In this document: in pieces, positions 14,902-25,332 of the stretch
Layout of the letters: each line of letters opens with the position of its first letter
Position numbering within the stretch: the stretch's first letter is position 1
Assembly (NCBI GenBank): GCA_009761415.1
Contig: QUOL01000003.1
Coordinates: forward strand, 62,001 to 126,000
From: Sarcomyxa edulis
Taxonomy: Eukaryota; Basidiomycota; Agaricomycetes; Agaricales; Mycenaceae
Reading direction: 5' to 3'
DNA length: 64,000 nucleotides
The notes under the pieces: generated by a model
Databases searched by the model: none
The model's input: only the letters and a program-made list of their open reading frames with translations
What the model was told of the DNA's origin: nothing
Program-made: the position numbers and the translations under genes

Positions 14902-15911
14902 ATGGTCGAGTGCACTCACTGTGCTGCCGTTGCCGCAGAACGCTGCTCTGCATGCAAAACCCCTTACTGCTCTATCGAATGCTCAAAAATGTATGTGTGC
15001 GTCTCAATTCTTTCTTGTACGATCATGGCTTCCTCGGAAATCCCTGTTAACACTACTCGCTAGCTCATGGCCAACCCACCAACAATTTTGCAAATCCTCC
15101 GCTCAACAACAACTGGCTCTGAAGACGGCTCGCAAGATATCCGCATTCCTCCATGGTTCGTATCGCTTCGAGGACCGAGACGAAGCTGGAAAAATTGTTC
15201 CACTCGCCGAACTTCAGGAGGGCATTCGCTATAACGTGTATTGGGAATGGGATGGTGAGGTTGGAGAGGATCCATTGTGGAAATTCAGAGGCAGCAGCAC
15301 TGATCTCGCATACACGATCCCCATCATGGAAGAGTCGATGATGGACGAGTCAAGGAATGCGGGTCTTTTGCGTTGTGCGTCGTCCAACTGGGCGCAAACT
15401 TTTTACGATGTAAGTTCCGTTTCCTATAATATGTGTGCATATAACTCATCATTTATTTTCGAAGATGATCGTCAACTTCAATTTATACGGTGGGGTCATC
15501 ATCTTGTTCACGAGTATACTCATTCTTAATTCGTCTTACGGCTAGGTACTGTGTTATACAAGTAAGTGGTTCAAATTACAAAGTTTCATTGATCAACGCA
15601 TCTGATATTTCATTCTTATCAACAGCTGGGTAGACTATCAGGCGCAGCCTGGGGATGAAAGTAATCCTCACTCCGAAACCAATCAGATCAGGGCCATCGC
15701 AGGTAAATGGGATCGATACCTCGCTCGAGCTCAGGTGAGTACTCATATCTGGATTATAGCTTGGTTTTTGGATGTAAGTATGCCACACAGGCTGAATACA
15801 GGGTAAATTCACACACAGGAGAACCAATTGGACATCGCTTGTATGTTCTGGAACACTCGTGAGGGATGCCTTGCGCCGAAAGGAACTTGTCTCTTCGCGC
15901 ATCCTTATTGA
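14902..15911 (+). CDS. MYND zinc-finger protein with a C-terminal CCCH-type finger
   Basis: The model has six exons: 14902-14990, 15064-15409, 15465-15513, 15546-15561, 15626-15734 and 15819-15911. They join in frame to 233 residues. The N-terminus is a MYND-type finger (CTHC...CSACKTPYCSIECSKI, then WPTHQQFC). A middle region of unknown role contains YNWVDYQAQPGDE. The C-terminus ends with C-x8-C-x6-C-x3-H (CMFWNTREGC...CLFAH), a CCCH-like pattern. MYND domains bind proline-rich peptides, and CCCH fingers often bind RNA. The combination suggests a regulatory adaptor, but this is inference. The model needs a 16-nt exon and a 32-nt intron (15514-15545), both extreme. Other splicing in that spot truncates the frame. 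Confidence 0.8.
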
Positions 15912-16232
15912 ACATTGACTGTGGCGTCTTGATATCTTGGCCTCTGTGCGCGTCGTGTCCGTGATCAGCTTGTACTTTTTTTTCGTTGTGCGGTGACTTG
16001 TACCAATATTACCCAATTCCTTTCAGTCTCTAGCTACCTGAATAGAGAAGATGTATTACTCCTGCTACATACCGTGCCTCGATTTACTTCACATACTAAG
16101 GATGAGCGCGAGGTCTGGGCCTGAGTCTGAGTAAAGCTCTTGAAAAACATGGACACACGTACGATCGGATTCGGCCTCGGGATTCACCGCGAAGTTCAAC
16201 TTCCCAATTCCAACTTGTCCAGAACGTTCACC
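15912..16232. other. Short intergenic and 5' leader
   Basis: 3' flank of the MYND/CCCH gene and leader of the securin-like gene. Nothing else is seen. Confidence 0.5.
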
Positions 16233-17640
16233 ATGCTCAGTTCCCGCCCTGTAGCCCTCAATCTCGATGGTGGACTTTACAAAACTCCAGGACGCGCAAT
16301 CACCAAAGGACGGACAGAAAACGACGTGTATCATGGTGCAAAGACCGTGAATGGAAAAGGCAAGAATACAGGAGTCGGCAAATCTGTAATCGAACCTAGC
16401 ACTCTTCGTGAGTCATGTCCAATTTCATTGCAAGATAGATTCTAAATACTTCACATGTACAGCTCCACAACGTTTGTTCAAGGGTGCGAAGCCGGAGATC
16501 GTACTTACTACCCGTGCGCCTGGTACCGGTCGACCACTCGGCGACAAGACACCTTTTCCAAATCGCGTCGCATCATCTGCACTTCACACACCTCTGCCAC
16601 ACGCTACAAAACTCTCAAAGCTATCGCTCCTGGACCCGGGCGATTCTGTCGACAATCTCCTGCGTCCGAGCTCTACAAGGAAAAATGTTCGCGTCCCTCG
16701 AAGCGCCAGCAAGAGCTTCGAGACTCCTGCTAATGGCGGACACCATTGGGATGTTAGTGATTTGAGTATCGTTATGCCGGACTCACAGGTCGCGCTTTTG
16801 GAGGAAGAAGTTGGCGAGGATGACGATGAGATTGAGTACATGCCACCAAAACTAGGTGAGTCCGTGTTATCCGCTTCTTGATATATACTAACTTGAATGC
16901 TGGCAGAAATTGCATATGAACCACCCTTCGACTTTGATATTCCTGATTACAAGGCCGTTGGAACGACACTTTTCAATATAACCCATTCATACCCTATCGA
17001 CGACTCACCACAACCTGACTATGAGATTGATGACAAAGACCTTGGAATCTATGCTTGGGAGACCATGGCTCTGCCAGAACTTGGTATGTGCCATCTCCTC
17101 GATTAGTTAGGATTCCGCACTGACACGAATCCATCTTCAGAAGACGACAATCCTTTCCAGACCCTCGCTATTCCCACACAGACGCGCCCAAAACCTATAC
17201 CTGTTTCCACAGTATCGCGTGGGATAACTCATACTCGTGCAGCATCCACAGCATCCACATCCAACCTCAAAAGCCGAGCCATCTCCCGGCCTGGTCCTAC
17301 TGCGACGAACACCATCTCGAAGCCTTCACAACGTCCTGCCGCCACTGCGATCGCAACAAGGACAAGAGCAGCCACAATCTCCTCAAAGCCTATCACACGC
17401 ACCACTAGCCTCCTCAAACCTTCAACCGTACCAAACAATGCGCGAACTACCACCGCTGTGGCCCCAACACCCCGTACTACCTCCGCCACCACTCTCAGAC
17501 GACCAGCTACTTCTACTTCAGTTTATCGACCTAGAGCGACGACGACCAAGAAGCCTGTACCCAAACCTAGCGATATGGACTTGATGCTCGTAGTTGGTGG
17601 GAGCGCAGAAGTGGAGGAGGATTTCAGATTTGATGTTTAA
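16233..17640 (+). CDS. Securin-like protein (Pds1/Cut2 family candidate)
   Basis: Four exons (16233-16407, 16463-16855, 16907-17083, 17141-17640) give 414 residues of low-complexity, basic and Ser/Thr/Pro-rich sequence without a folded domain. Two features suggest securin, the inhibitory chaperone of separase. One is a destruction-box-like GRPLGDKTPFPNR at about 80-92. The other is an acidic stretch leading into DDEIEYMPPKL and AYEPPFDFDIPDYK, resembling the separase-binding segment of fungal securins. The box lacks the canonical R at position -3 from L. The C-terminal 160 residues are Thr/Arg/Pro-rich repeats. An in-frame ATG at 16149 would add 28 residues; I prefer 16233 for its CACC context and the leader-like sequence before it. 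The family call is by memory of motifs. Confidence 0.65.
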
Positions 17641-18933
17641 CGTTTGATTGCGGTCGGTGATAGGAAGAGGCTCTGGTGTTGTGTATGTTATTTTGTTCCG
17701 ATCTCTCGATTTGTATATCTTCCAATACCTGATACTCGTCGGTTGGGTCTGGCCTTTGATCCTTTGTGTGTTTGAGTTCGCGTGTATGCGCCAAGGATAG
17801 ATTGTTTGAGGGAGGTCGGAAATTGGGGCTTGGGCTATTGATCAATCGGATTTTTTGATCACGGACTCTCATGATCACTTTGCACAATAAATTGACACAG
17901 ACGTACGTTCGCTCCTCTGCTTTGCCATTCAAGTTACGCTCAATCCCTCGATGTAATCTAGGTCGAACGACATGGTTCAGATCCGACGCTGCCTCGTCAC
18001 GATCCAGCATATGGTTTTGGTTCAACCCGCAATGAGAGCCACATGTGTAAGTTCGTGTACGAAGGTCTTGGAGTATCGCGACTATCCGAGAAACTACTCC
18101 CTTCGAAGGTCATTTTGCCTGCTGTTCTACGTCTGGCGTCTACTTGCCATACAGTGCATTCAATAGCCTCAATACGTCAAGAACGAGGTATATATCCAAG
18201 TCATCTAAACATCTCATCAAGTCTTACTGATATGTCAATTTCTCAAGGCATCAGAAGTTCCAAGATCATTCCAGTGTTCATCGAACTTGTTGGTAGTGGA
18301 TAACGCGTACGCGTTTCCGATTTCTCCTGACCAACTATCATTGGTTCAGTTATTTCTGAGATCTTTGACACGTCTGGCGTCAATGTTGCTTTGACCGGGA
18401 AGTACGCAACTCCCATCACTCTGAAGTGCGTGTTTTTCGTCCTTGGGTCTCCCGTGGCGCTTATCGATTATATGTCGTGTCATTATCCGACAGTTCTTGC
18501 TTTCAACCATTATGCCTCAAAAGGAAGACAGTTTATGGGCGCAGCTTTGATTCAGGACTAGCGCTGGTTATTATCACCACTGACAACGCTTTCAGTTTTC
18601 GGCACCATGGCACAGCGAATTTATGGGAGGCGGCGAGTACAGTCTTCGATTCCCAGGTAGTCGTCAGGTACTCCCCGTATACAATGACCTCCTAACAAAA
18701 AGCGATATATCTTGGGCGCTTCGGTTCAAGTTGCGCTCTAACTTGACATACGCCATTCGGGGAGGTATAACCATCGTTTTCCACCTCATCCCCGCATTAG
18801 ACCTCTTGGAGTATTCTGGCCATACGTGCTGTCTACGAAGAGACGCCTTGGTTTCTTATTTCAAGGTTTGTGTCTCTACTTCACCCTTGCCCCAGGCTTC
18901 TGATAATTATACTCAACTCACCACCCTACCAGT
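17641..18933. other. Intergenic with coding-like fragments
   Basis: Several short pieces look protein-like: 18043-18303, about 18345-18424 (ending in a GT donor after PITLK) and about 18596-18800 (WALRFKLRSNLTYAIRG). I could not link them into one frame or recognise a family. They may be a decayed gene or exons of an orphan gene. Confidence 0.3.
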
Positions 18934-19590
18934 ATGAGCAACAAACTAGTCGCACGTCGAATGCCTCCTCTAGTCGATTGCGACACTCAGGAACTCTTTA
19001 AAACATTTGTAAACTTCGTTCGGGAGGACGGGACTTGTCCCCCTCCGTACATTCTCGTCAAATGCCGTGGGGACGCTCGCGCGTACGGGAGGAAGACTCT
19101 TGCTTCTAAAGAATATAATGTGAGCGATAAACTATCTCTTGGATCACTTTTTGTAGACTGAATTATCCCTGGTTCGTCGTATAGGAAGCCCTCGGTTTGT
19201 TCTGGAACGCATTTCCCCACAACGACGACTCGACCGAGCCTCCGCAAATCGAAGCCGTAAAAGCCACGTTCTTGTGGATCTCGCGAGGTGGAGGAAGGCC
19301 AGCTTCACTCGTGCCTATCGCGATTGATGGGGCGTCTTGGAAGGAGCTCGTTGCGGAGAGCGTAGAGTCCCTCGAGATATTCTTCGCTAGACCGACACCT
19401 AACCCGCCTATTCTGCCTCCCCCGATCCGACCTCCCCCTGTCCCACAAGCGCTTGTGAGTAGTGCCAGTACATTACTATTCACCCTTGAAGTACTTGGTA
19501 CTGATATCCTTGCTTTGTCAGCCTGAGCCCCCTTGTTCTCGACGACACAGATGTGGAAAACCGCGCTGTTTGTGTACTCGCAGGACGTAA
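18934..19590 (+). CDS. Orphan small protein with Pro-rich hinge and Cys/Arg-rich tail
   Basis: Three exons (18934-19119, 19185-19454, 19522-19590) give 174 residues. The start MSNKLVARRMPPLVD is followed by a compact region (YILVKCRGDARAYGRKTL), then IDGASWKELVAESVESLEI. A proline-rich hinge (PNPPILPPPIRPPP) follows, then a final exon rich in Cys and Arg (PPCSRRHRCGKPRCLCTRRT). I do not recognise the family. A related copy starts 1066 bp downstream, which supports the first exon as real. There is no signal peptide and no transmembrane segment. Confidence 0.55.
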
Positions 19591-19999
19591 ACCAGAATGG
19601 TAGTATTGTGTAGCGTCTATGACTCTAGACCAATTCAATTCTGCATTATTTTCCTCCATCTGTCAAGCCACATTGCTTTCACGCTACAGTCTGACATTGA
19701 GAATGTTGTATGGGACAGTGACGATCGATGCCCAGAAACCTGGAACTCTCGTCAACTCGTATCCTATGTGCTTACTCCCTTTGCGAACGCAGGGTGTTCA
19801 TTCGTTTGACAGAGCTATCTCGAACTTGTCGAAGGACCAGTGAGTAACATCAGTTTCGAACGCGTCAACTAACTCATCCGAATTTGATGGGTGTAGCGCC
19901 CCTACTTCTATTTTTGTCCTCGAGAGCTTATGAAAGCATCACCATGGACTTGAACTCTGATTTGGCGCTTGACACTGACACGCTCTCCTACACCTCATC
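19591..19999. other. Spacer between tandem orphan copies
   Basis: About 400 bp with short open frames that have no motif. It could hold decayed exons of the upstream gene. Confidence 0.35.
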
Positions 20000-20502
20000 A
20001 TGAGCAACACGCTGCCTCATCAACAGAGTCCATCGCCAATCACCGTTGATGCGTCCGAACTCTTAGATGCCTTTGTCAAGCTTGTACAGAGGGCCCCGAT
20101 CACACACCCGCTTTCACCCCTCATAGAAGTGACGTGCGATGGAGATAGCTGCGTGTTTGGAAGGGAGACTCTTGCGACCCTAGGATGGGCAGTATGTAAA
20201 TCCTCACTTTTTTTTTTTGCTCGCTGAAACAAAGCATCGCGCAGCGCTGTTGCCAGCAATTTTATAGGACATTTCGTTACCCAAAGGAGTCGTACCTAGA
20301 GAGACGTAGTGAGCATTATGTGGAGGTGCCGGGAAATGTCCACATCGAGGTGCTGGCGACCTTTCATTCACAAGATGGCCATATGGTGAACAACCAGCTC
20401 CGGCCGCACGCATCGATATAGGTTCATGGAATGAACTGATCATGGAAAGCGTGAAAAGCCTCCAGGTCATCATCACCACGTTGAAGCCGAGGAAAGGCTA
20501 GA
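20000..20502 (+). pseudogene. Decayed tandem copy of the orphan gene at 18934
   Basis: Exon 1 (20000-20191) starts MSNTLPHQ and ends in a motif (VFGRETLATLGWA) parallel to AYGRKTLASKEYN of the upstream gene, with a GT donor after it. The second exon region shows the matching segments IEVLATF (compare IEAVKATF) and GSWNELIMESVKSLQV (compare GASWKELVAESVESLEI). They lie in different frames, and the exon entry frame meets a stop near 20310. The Pro-rich hinge and Cys/Arg tail are missing. It is either a pseudogene or a diverged gene with another splice pattern. Confidence 0.5.
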
Positions 20503-21326
20503 GAGTAGCACGCCTGTAGCTAATTTAGTTCAAGACAATCCGTCGAAATTCCATTATATGTACGACTGCTTCGTACGAATGTTCAACGCGCCTCAATGAA
20601 TCGGGTATTAACAATATATTGCAGCATCGTGCAGTTCAATGATAAAAAATACAGATACAAGTATGAATCCATCAGACAGACACTGCGCTCGCTGGCTAGT
20701 TTGTCTTGATGCTCGAAGAACATCAAAACGCACCAGCCAAACTTCATCGAGTCTGCACGAAGGCAAGACATGTTCTCTGTTTGACGAGGCAGTGCGAATA
20801 TCATCGAGTGGATTTGAAGAATGCGGCATGAATAAACATGCGAGACTCGAGTTAGTTTCTGAAGAAGAGATCCTAGCTGAGTATGTTCTAGGGAAACAAG
20901 AAAGTAGGAGCCCACCCTTATATACTTTTTTGAGACTGGTCCGTGCGTACCACCCGGCTTCGATCGGCAGGTCGGTCTGCCCGGCCGGCTCACTAATTTC
21001 AACGGCCGCGACGATCATCTCAAGTACCTCGAGGACGTCCCGGAGAATCTAGATATCAAAGCTGGACTACTCAACGCGTTCATGTGATGTATGTATTCTT
21101 CGCCTTTATCACAAAAATAATGGTCTTCTTTCGCCATCTGGAAAATAGGAAGCAGATGTACGAGCCGAACCTCTGTCACCTGTCGCAGCATCACAAGGTG
21201 ATGTACGAAATCCTTGTTGTATAGTAAGGTGATATCAGGGTGGTATAAATTCGCCATTGATAATCGAGCATCCACCCGGTACCCTTTTGCCTTCGTATAC
21301 GACGCGAGATAGACTAAATCGAGAAA
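20503..21326. other. Intergenic, promoter of the beta-mannosidase gene at its end
   Basis: Overlapping open frames on both strands at 20583-21052 and 21015-21350 carry no motif. A TATAAA box lies at 21244-21249, about 80 bp before the beta-mannosidase ATG. Confidence 0.5.
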
Positions 21327-24300
21327 ATGGGCATCCTTCGGCTTCCCCATCTCTTGTTATTATCGTGTCTCTCATCATTGACACTCGCAAAATGGTTTGA
21401 CCTCTCCGGACTTCAGTGGACACTGAAAAACCAGAATGGCTCCATCGCTATCCCGGGATCGATACCATCCCAAGCTCACCTGGACCTTCTAAAAGCTGGC
21501 ATCATCACAGAACCACTTTTAGGCATAAACGGCAAGTGACTTGAGCTTGTCTTTTGCCTTTTGTTCACGTATTATCAGATTTCAGCGAGAGATGGGTCAT
21601 CAATGAAAATTGGACTTATACTGCCGATCTATCGCCCTTCACAAAGATTCTCTCCGACATTTCAGCGAAGCAAAGTACGCTCCTGGTGTTCTATGGAATT
21701 GATACCATCGCAAATATAGTAAGTTTGAGCCCATACTCATCTCGAAACTAATCTCAAGACCCTTATCAGACTTTCGCCGGACATCCCGTTGCATGGGTCA
21801 ATAATCAATTTAGACAATATGTATTCGACGTCTCAAACTTGCTTGCCTCTCCTTGTGCCGAGGATCATAATATCACTGTTGCTTTGGAATCGGCTTGGTA
21901 TTACGGGCTAAATGTCACTGCTAGACCAGACGCAGAGTTCTTTCCGACTAATATTCGAACAAGCGACAATGTACGCTATCTTTCTCCCCCATTCTGTCCC
22001 CTGCAGTCTCTAATATACATGTTCAAGTACGAGTATCCTGGAGTTCGTGTCTGGATTCGCAAAGTTGCCTCTGATTTCGGTTGGGATTGGGTAAGAAAAT
22101 TGTATACAGTGCCCTACATGAGGTGTTCATATGTTTGACTACCATCACAGGGACCAGCGTTTGTACCCAGTGGAATATTCAAACCAGCATACCTCGTCAC
22201 CTTGTCAGACTCTACACGCCAGACCCTTGAAAGTCCACTTCTTGCGGATACTCTCTCGCGCGACCCTCTTTTCATTGAAGAGACCTCCGTCGACATTTAT
22301 AAATTTGGCCAGACATTCTCGGTCCCTGGGAATCAAACCGCGGACTGGGTCGTTAACGTCACGCTCGCATTACGTTCCGCGACCGCCTTCTCCTCTCCTA
22401 CTATCACCCTTTCTATATCCGAACTGAACCTGACATCAGGTATTCTACGACTCCCCGCACTTGCTGGAAAGGCCAGTGAGACGACGTGGGCTAGCGTCGA
22501 CTGGAAGATACCCGATGGAGTACCAGAACGATGGTATCCACATAATCTTGGGACACCAAAACTCTATAACATCACTGCGCTTATCAACCTTGAAGGCAAT
22601 CGTTCCTCTAGGAGCTCTGTAAATTTCACCGTTACGACTGGCTTCCGTACGATACAACTCGTGCAGTCTCCCTACACTCAAGAGGACATTGATGGGCGTG
22701 GGATCACACCCGGCGATAATTGGCACTTTGAGATCAATGGCAAGGCCTTTTATAGCAAGGGGACAAATATCATCCCATTTGATCCATTCTATGCTAGGAC
22801 CGCAACGGATCAAGTGCGATGGGTGTTAGAGAGTGCTGTTTTGAGTGGGCAGAATATGGTGAGTTCCGTGCCTTCCGTGTCTTGACTGGTGCTGAAATTT
22901 AATGGCAGCTTCGCATCTGGGGAGGTGGAAATTATCAGCCATCGGAAGCTGGTACAGCAGGCGGCGTCTACGACTTCTATTCCATCTGCGACGAGCTGGG
23001 TATCCTCGCATGGTCGGAACTCATCTTTTCTGACTCGATGTATCCCATCAACGACTTCCTGCTCGAGTCCATAGAGCCAGAAGTCAGACAGAACGTCAGA
23101 CGTATCAATAAACATCCAAGTAACGTCCAATGGGCTGGTGGGAATGAAATCGAGGGAATCCTTGAGGATGCTGTGAACGGAGGCATGTTGGCCAATGTGT
23201 CGCACTACGAGAATGAGGCACGCAAAGTTTTCCTCTTTCTCCCTCCTCGAGTCCTGATCAACGTTATTAGTTCTTTGCTCTGTTTCAAGACTTCTTACAC
23301 GATATCGTAGTTTCTGAGAGTAACTCGGTGAGTAGATAGGTCTTGCGGTTCAGTCCGAATTCACAGGGGTATTGCATAGGTTCCCTACACGGATTGTTCG
23401 ACAACGAAGGGTGTTCTCAGTCTGGATCCCTATGAATTGAGATTCAATAATGGGACACCTGGATCCATATACGGGAATGGCGGTATGTCGTGTTTGCGGC
23501 ACGTAGATCATCTCTCGCTCATTCATTTGATAAACAGAACGTTACAATTACGATGCTACACAGGCATTCAACTATAGCACCTTTCCTGTATCTCGGTAAG
23601 CGTCCAGTACTTAATACTCATACTCCTTGTCTGACATCGACTTCGGGAGCAGTTTTGTGAACGAATTTGGGTAGGCTTCGCTGATTCAACACGTGAGCTC
23701 ATGGCCGCTCACCACAATATATAGATTCCATTCCATGCCTTCATTCTATAGTTGGGAAGAGGTTCTGACGTCTCCCGATGACTTTTTCTTCAATTCCACT
23801 ATCGTGATGTCCCGAGACCATCATCCCCCCGCTGGCAACCTGTCCTTCCCTAATCCCAACGCCCCTCAAGGTCAAGCCCAGATGACCAGTGCCGTCGAAC
23901 TGTGGCTTCCAACACCTTCGACCACTGACTCTAACCAAACTTTCGCCCAATGGTGCTGGAGCACCCAAATCTTCCAGTCCATGACTATGGTCTCACAGGT
24001 CGCGTGGTACCGCCACGGTGCAGGGCAAGGAGAGAACAACCTAGGTGCATTAGTGTGGCAGCTCAACGACATTTGGCAAGGTGTCAGTTGGTCGAGCATC
24101 GAATACTCTGGCAGGTGGAAGGTCCTACAGTACGGCGAGACTGGGATCTTCACGCCAGTTACGATATACCCGTTCTGGACCGCCGATAACGAGACCCTTG
24201 AGGTACTCGTTATGTCTGATCTATGGGAAGACGTTACCGGGACCGCTCAGCTAACTTGGTATGACTGGAGTGGCAATACACTCAACTCGAGCACGCACGA

Positions 24301-24887
24301 GTTCACTGTTCCTACACTCAATAATTCCTTGATATTCCAAGCATCGGGATTAGATAACATCCTGCCGAGCGGCTCGAATATCTCAGACGTCTGGTTGTTA
24401 CTCAATACAACAACGCCGATCGACAATCAGACAGTCACCAGCGAGCAATATGTATGTACCGGCTTATGTTTCCACTACCTCAGCGATGACTAAAACACAC
24501 TTTTCATCTCTCTAAAGTTCACCCCGAGTAGTCTTGCCCATGCTCCACTCATCGACCCACAGATCAATGTCACACGAGGCGATAACTTTACCTTTACGCT
24601 ATCTGCATTGGGTGGAGTTGCACCCTGGACATGGTTAGATCATCCCTCAGGTACCGTCGGCGTTTTTGTTGACAACGCCACTGGTGTCCCATCCAATGGG
24701 TTCTATCTCGTACCAGGCATCGACCGTACAGGTGAGTCACGCCCTTCAATGGTATGGAAACGTGGACATGCATTGACTCGATTTCTTTGTAGTGAGATTC
24801 ATTTTGAACGCTGCTATATCCAAAAATGCCGATCCTGACCCAGCGGATTTCGTGGTGAGATCGTTATGGAATAACACGCACGTGTAA
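21327..24887 (+). CDS. Secreted beta-mannosidase, glycoside hydrolase family 2
   Basis: Removes terminal beta-mannose from manno-oligosaccharides during hemicellulose or glycan breakdown. Thirteen exons join in frame to 968 residues: 21327-21531, 21579-21718, 21770-21970, 22028-22090, 22151-22858, 22909-23226, 23271-23327, 23380-23482, 23538-23595, 23653-23670, 23725-24451, 24518-24731 and 24793-24887. An N-terminal signal peptide (LRLPHLLLLSCLSSLTLA) and many N-x-S/T sites point to secretion. The GH2 catalytic residues are visible: acid/base Glu near 519 in WAGGNEIEG and nucleophile Glu near 622 in FVNEFGFHS. The length matches fungal beta-mannosidase A. The first intron starts GCAAGT. The sixth (23227-23270) has a weak GTTTTC donor. 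Exon 10 is only 18 nt. Confidence 0.95.
21532..21578 (+). other. GC-AG intron in the beta-mannosidase gene
   Basis: Joining LLGIN to DFSERW, as beta-mannosidases do, requires the exon to end after AAC G. The intron then begins GCAAGT, the best-known GC donor form. Confidence 0.88.
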
Positions 24888-25332
24888 CGGTACATAGCAT
24901 GTTGGATCTCGTCACCTCCTGTTGATAACTGTACATAATTGACCGAGATCATGCGGTGTCTTTTTGGACAAACTTGTTATTCGCATGAGTGTTACTTGGT
25001 GGGTGCCTATTTTTGTATATTTGTCAACGGCCTTGCGTAGCGTGACAGTGTCGCGAACAACGCGTGACAAACGCGTGACTCATGACTCGTCACTTTTCTT
25101 TCCCCAACATCCATCTCAAAGCTGTAATTAGACGAAGAACCAGCTAGATCGGAATATTTGACGACCGTGAATATATACTGGAATAGTTCGCGCTTTCATC
25201 GCCTTGGAAACATATCAAGTGAGTGATTGATAGGTTTTTGACTAGGTTGCAATACTTTACGCGTACTATACGTTTATAGCATTCACAGGCACGTGTACAC
25301 TCAAAGTTCAACACATATTCACTACAGTTAAG
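24888..25332. other. Intergenic between beta-mannosidase and RAD1
   Basis: 3' flank of the mannosidase gene and promoter of RAD1. No gene is seen. Confidence 0.5.

Noticed and set aside
20583..21052. Overlapping frames of 136-139 codons on both strands
   Set aside because: They overlap each other on opposite strands, carry no motif, and lie just upstream of the beta-mannosidase promoter.
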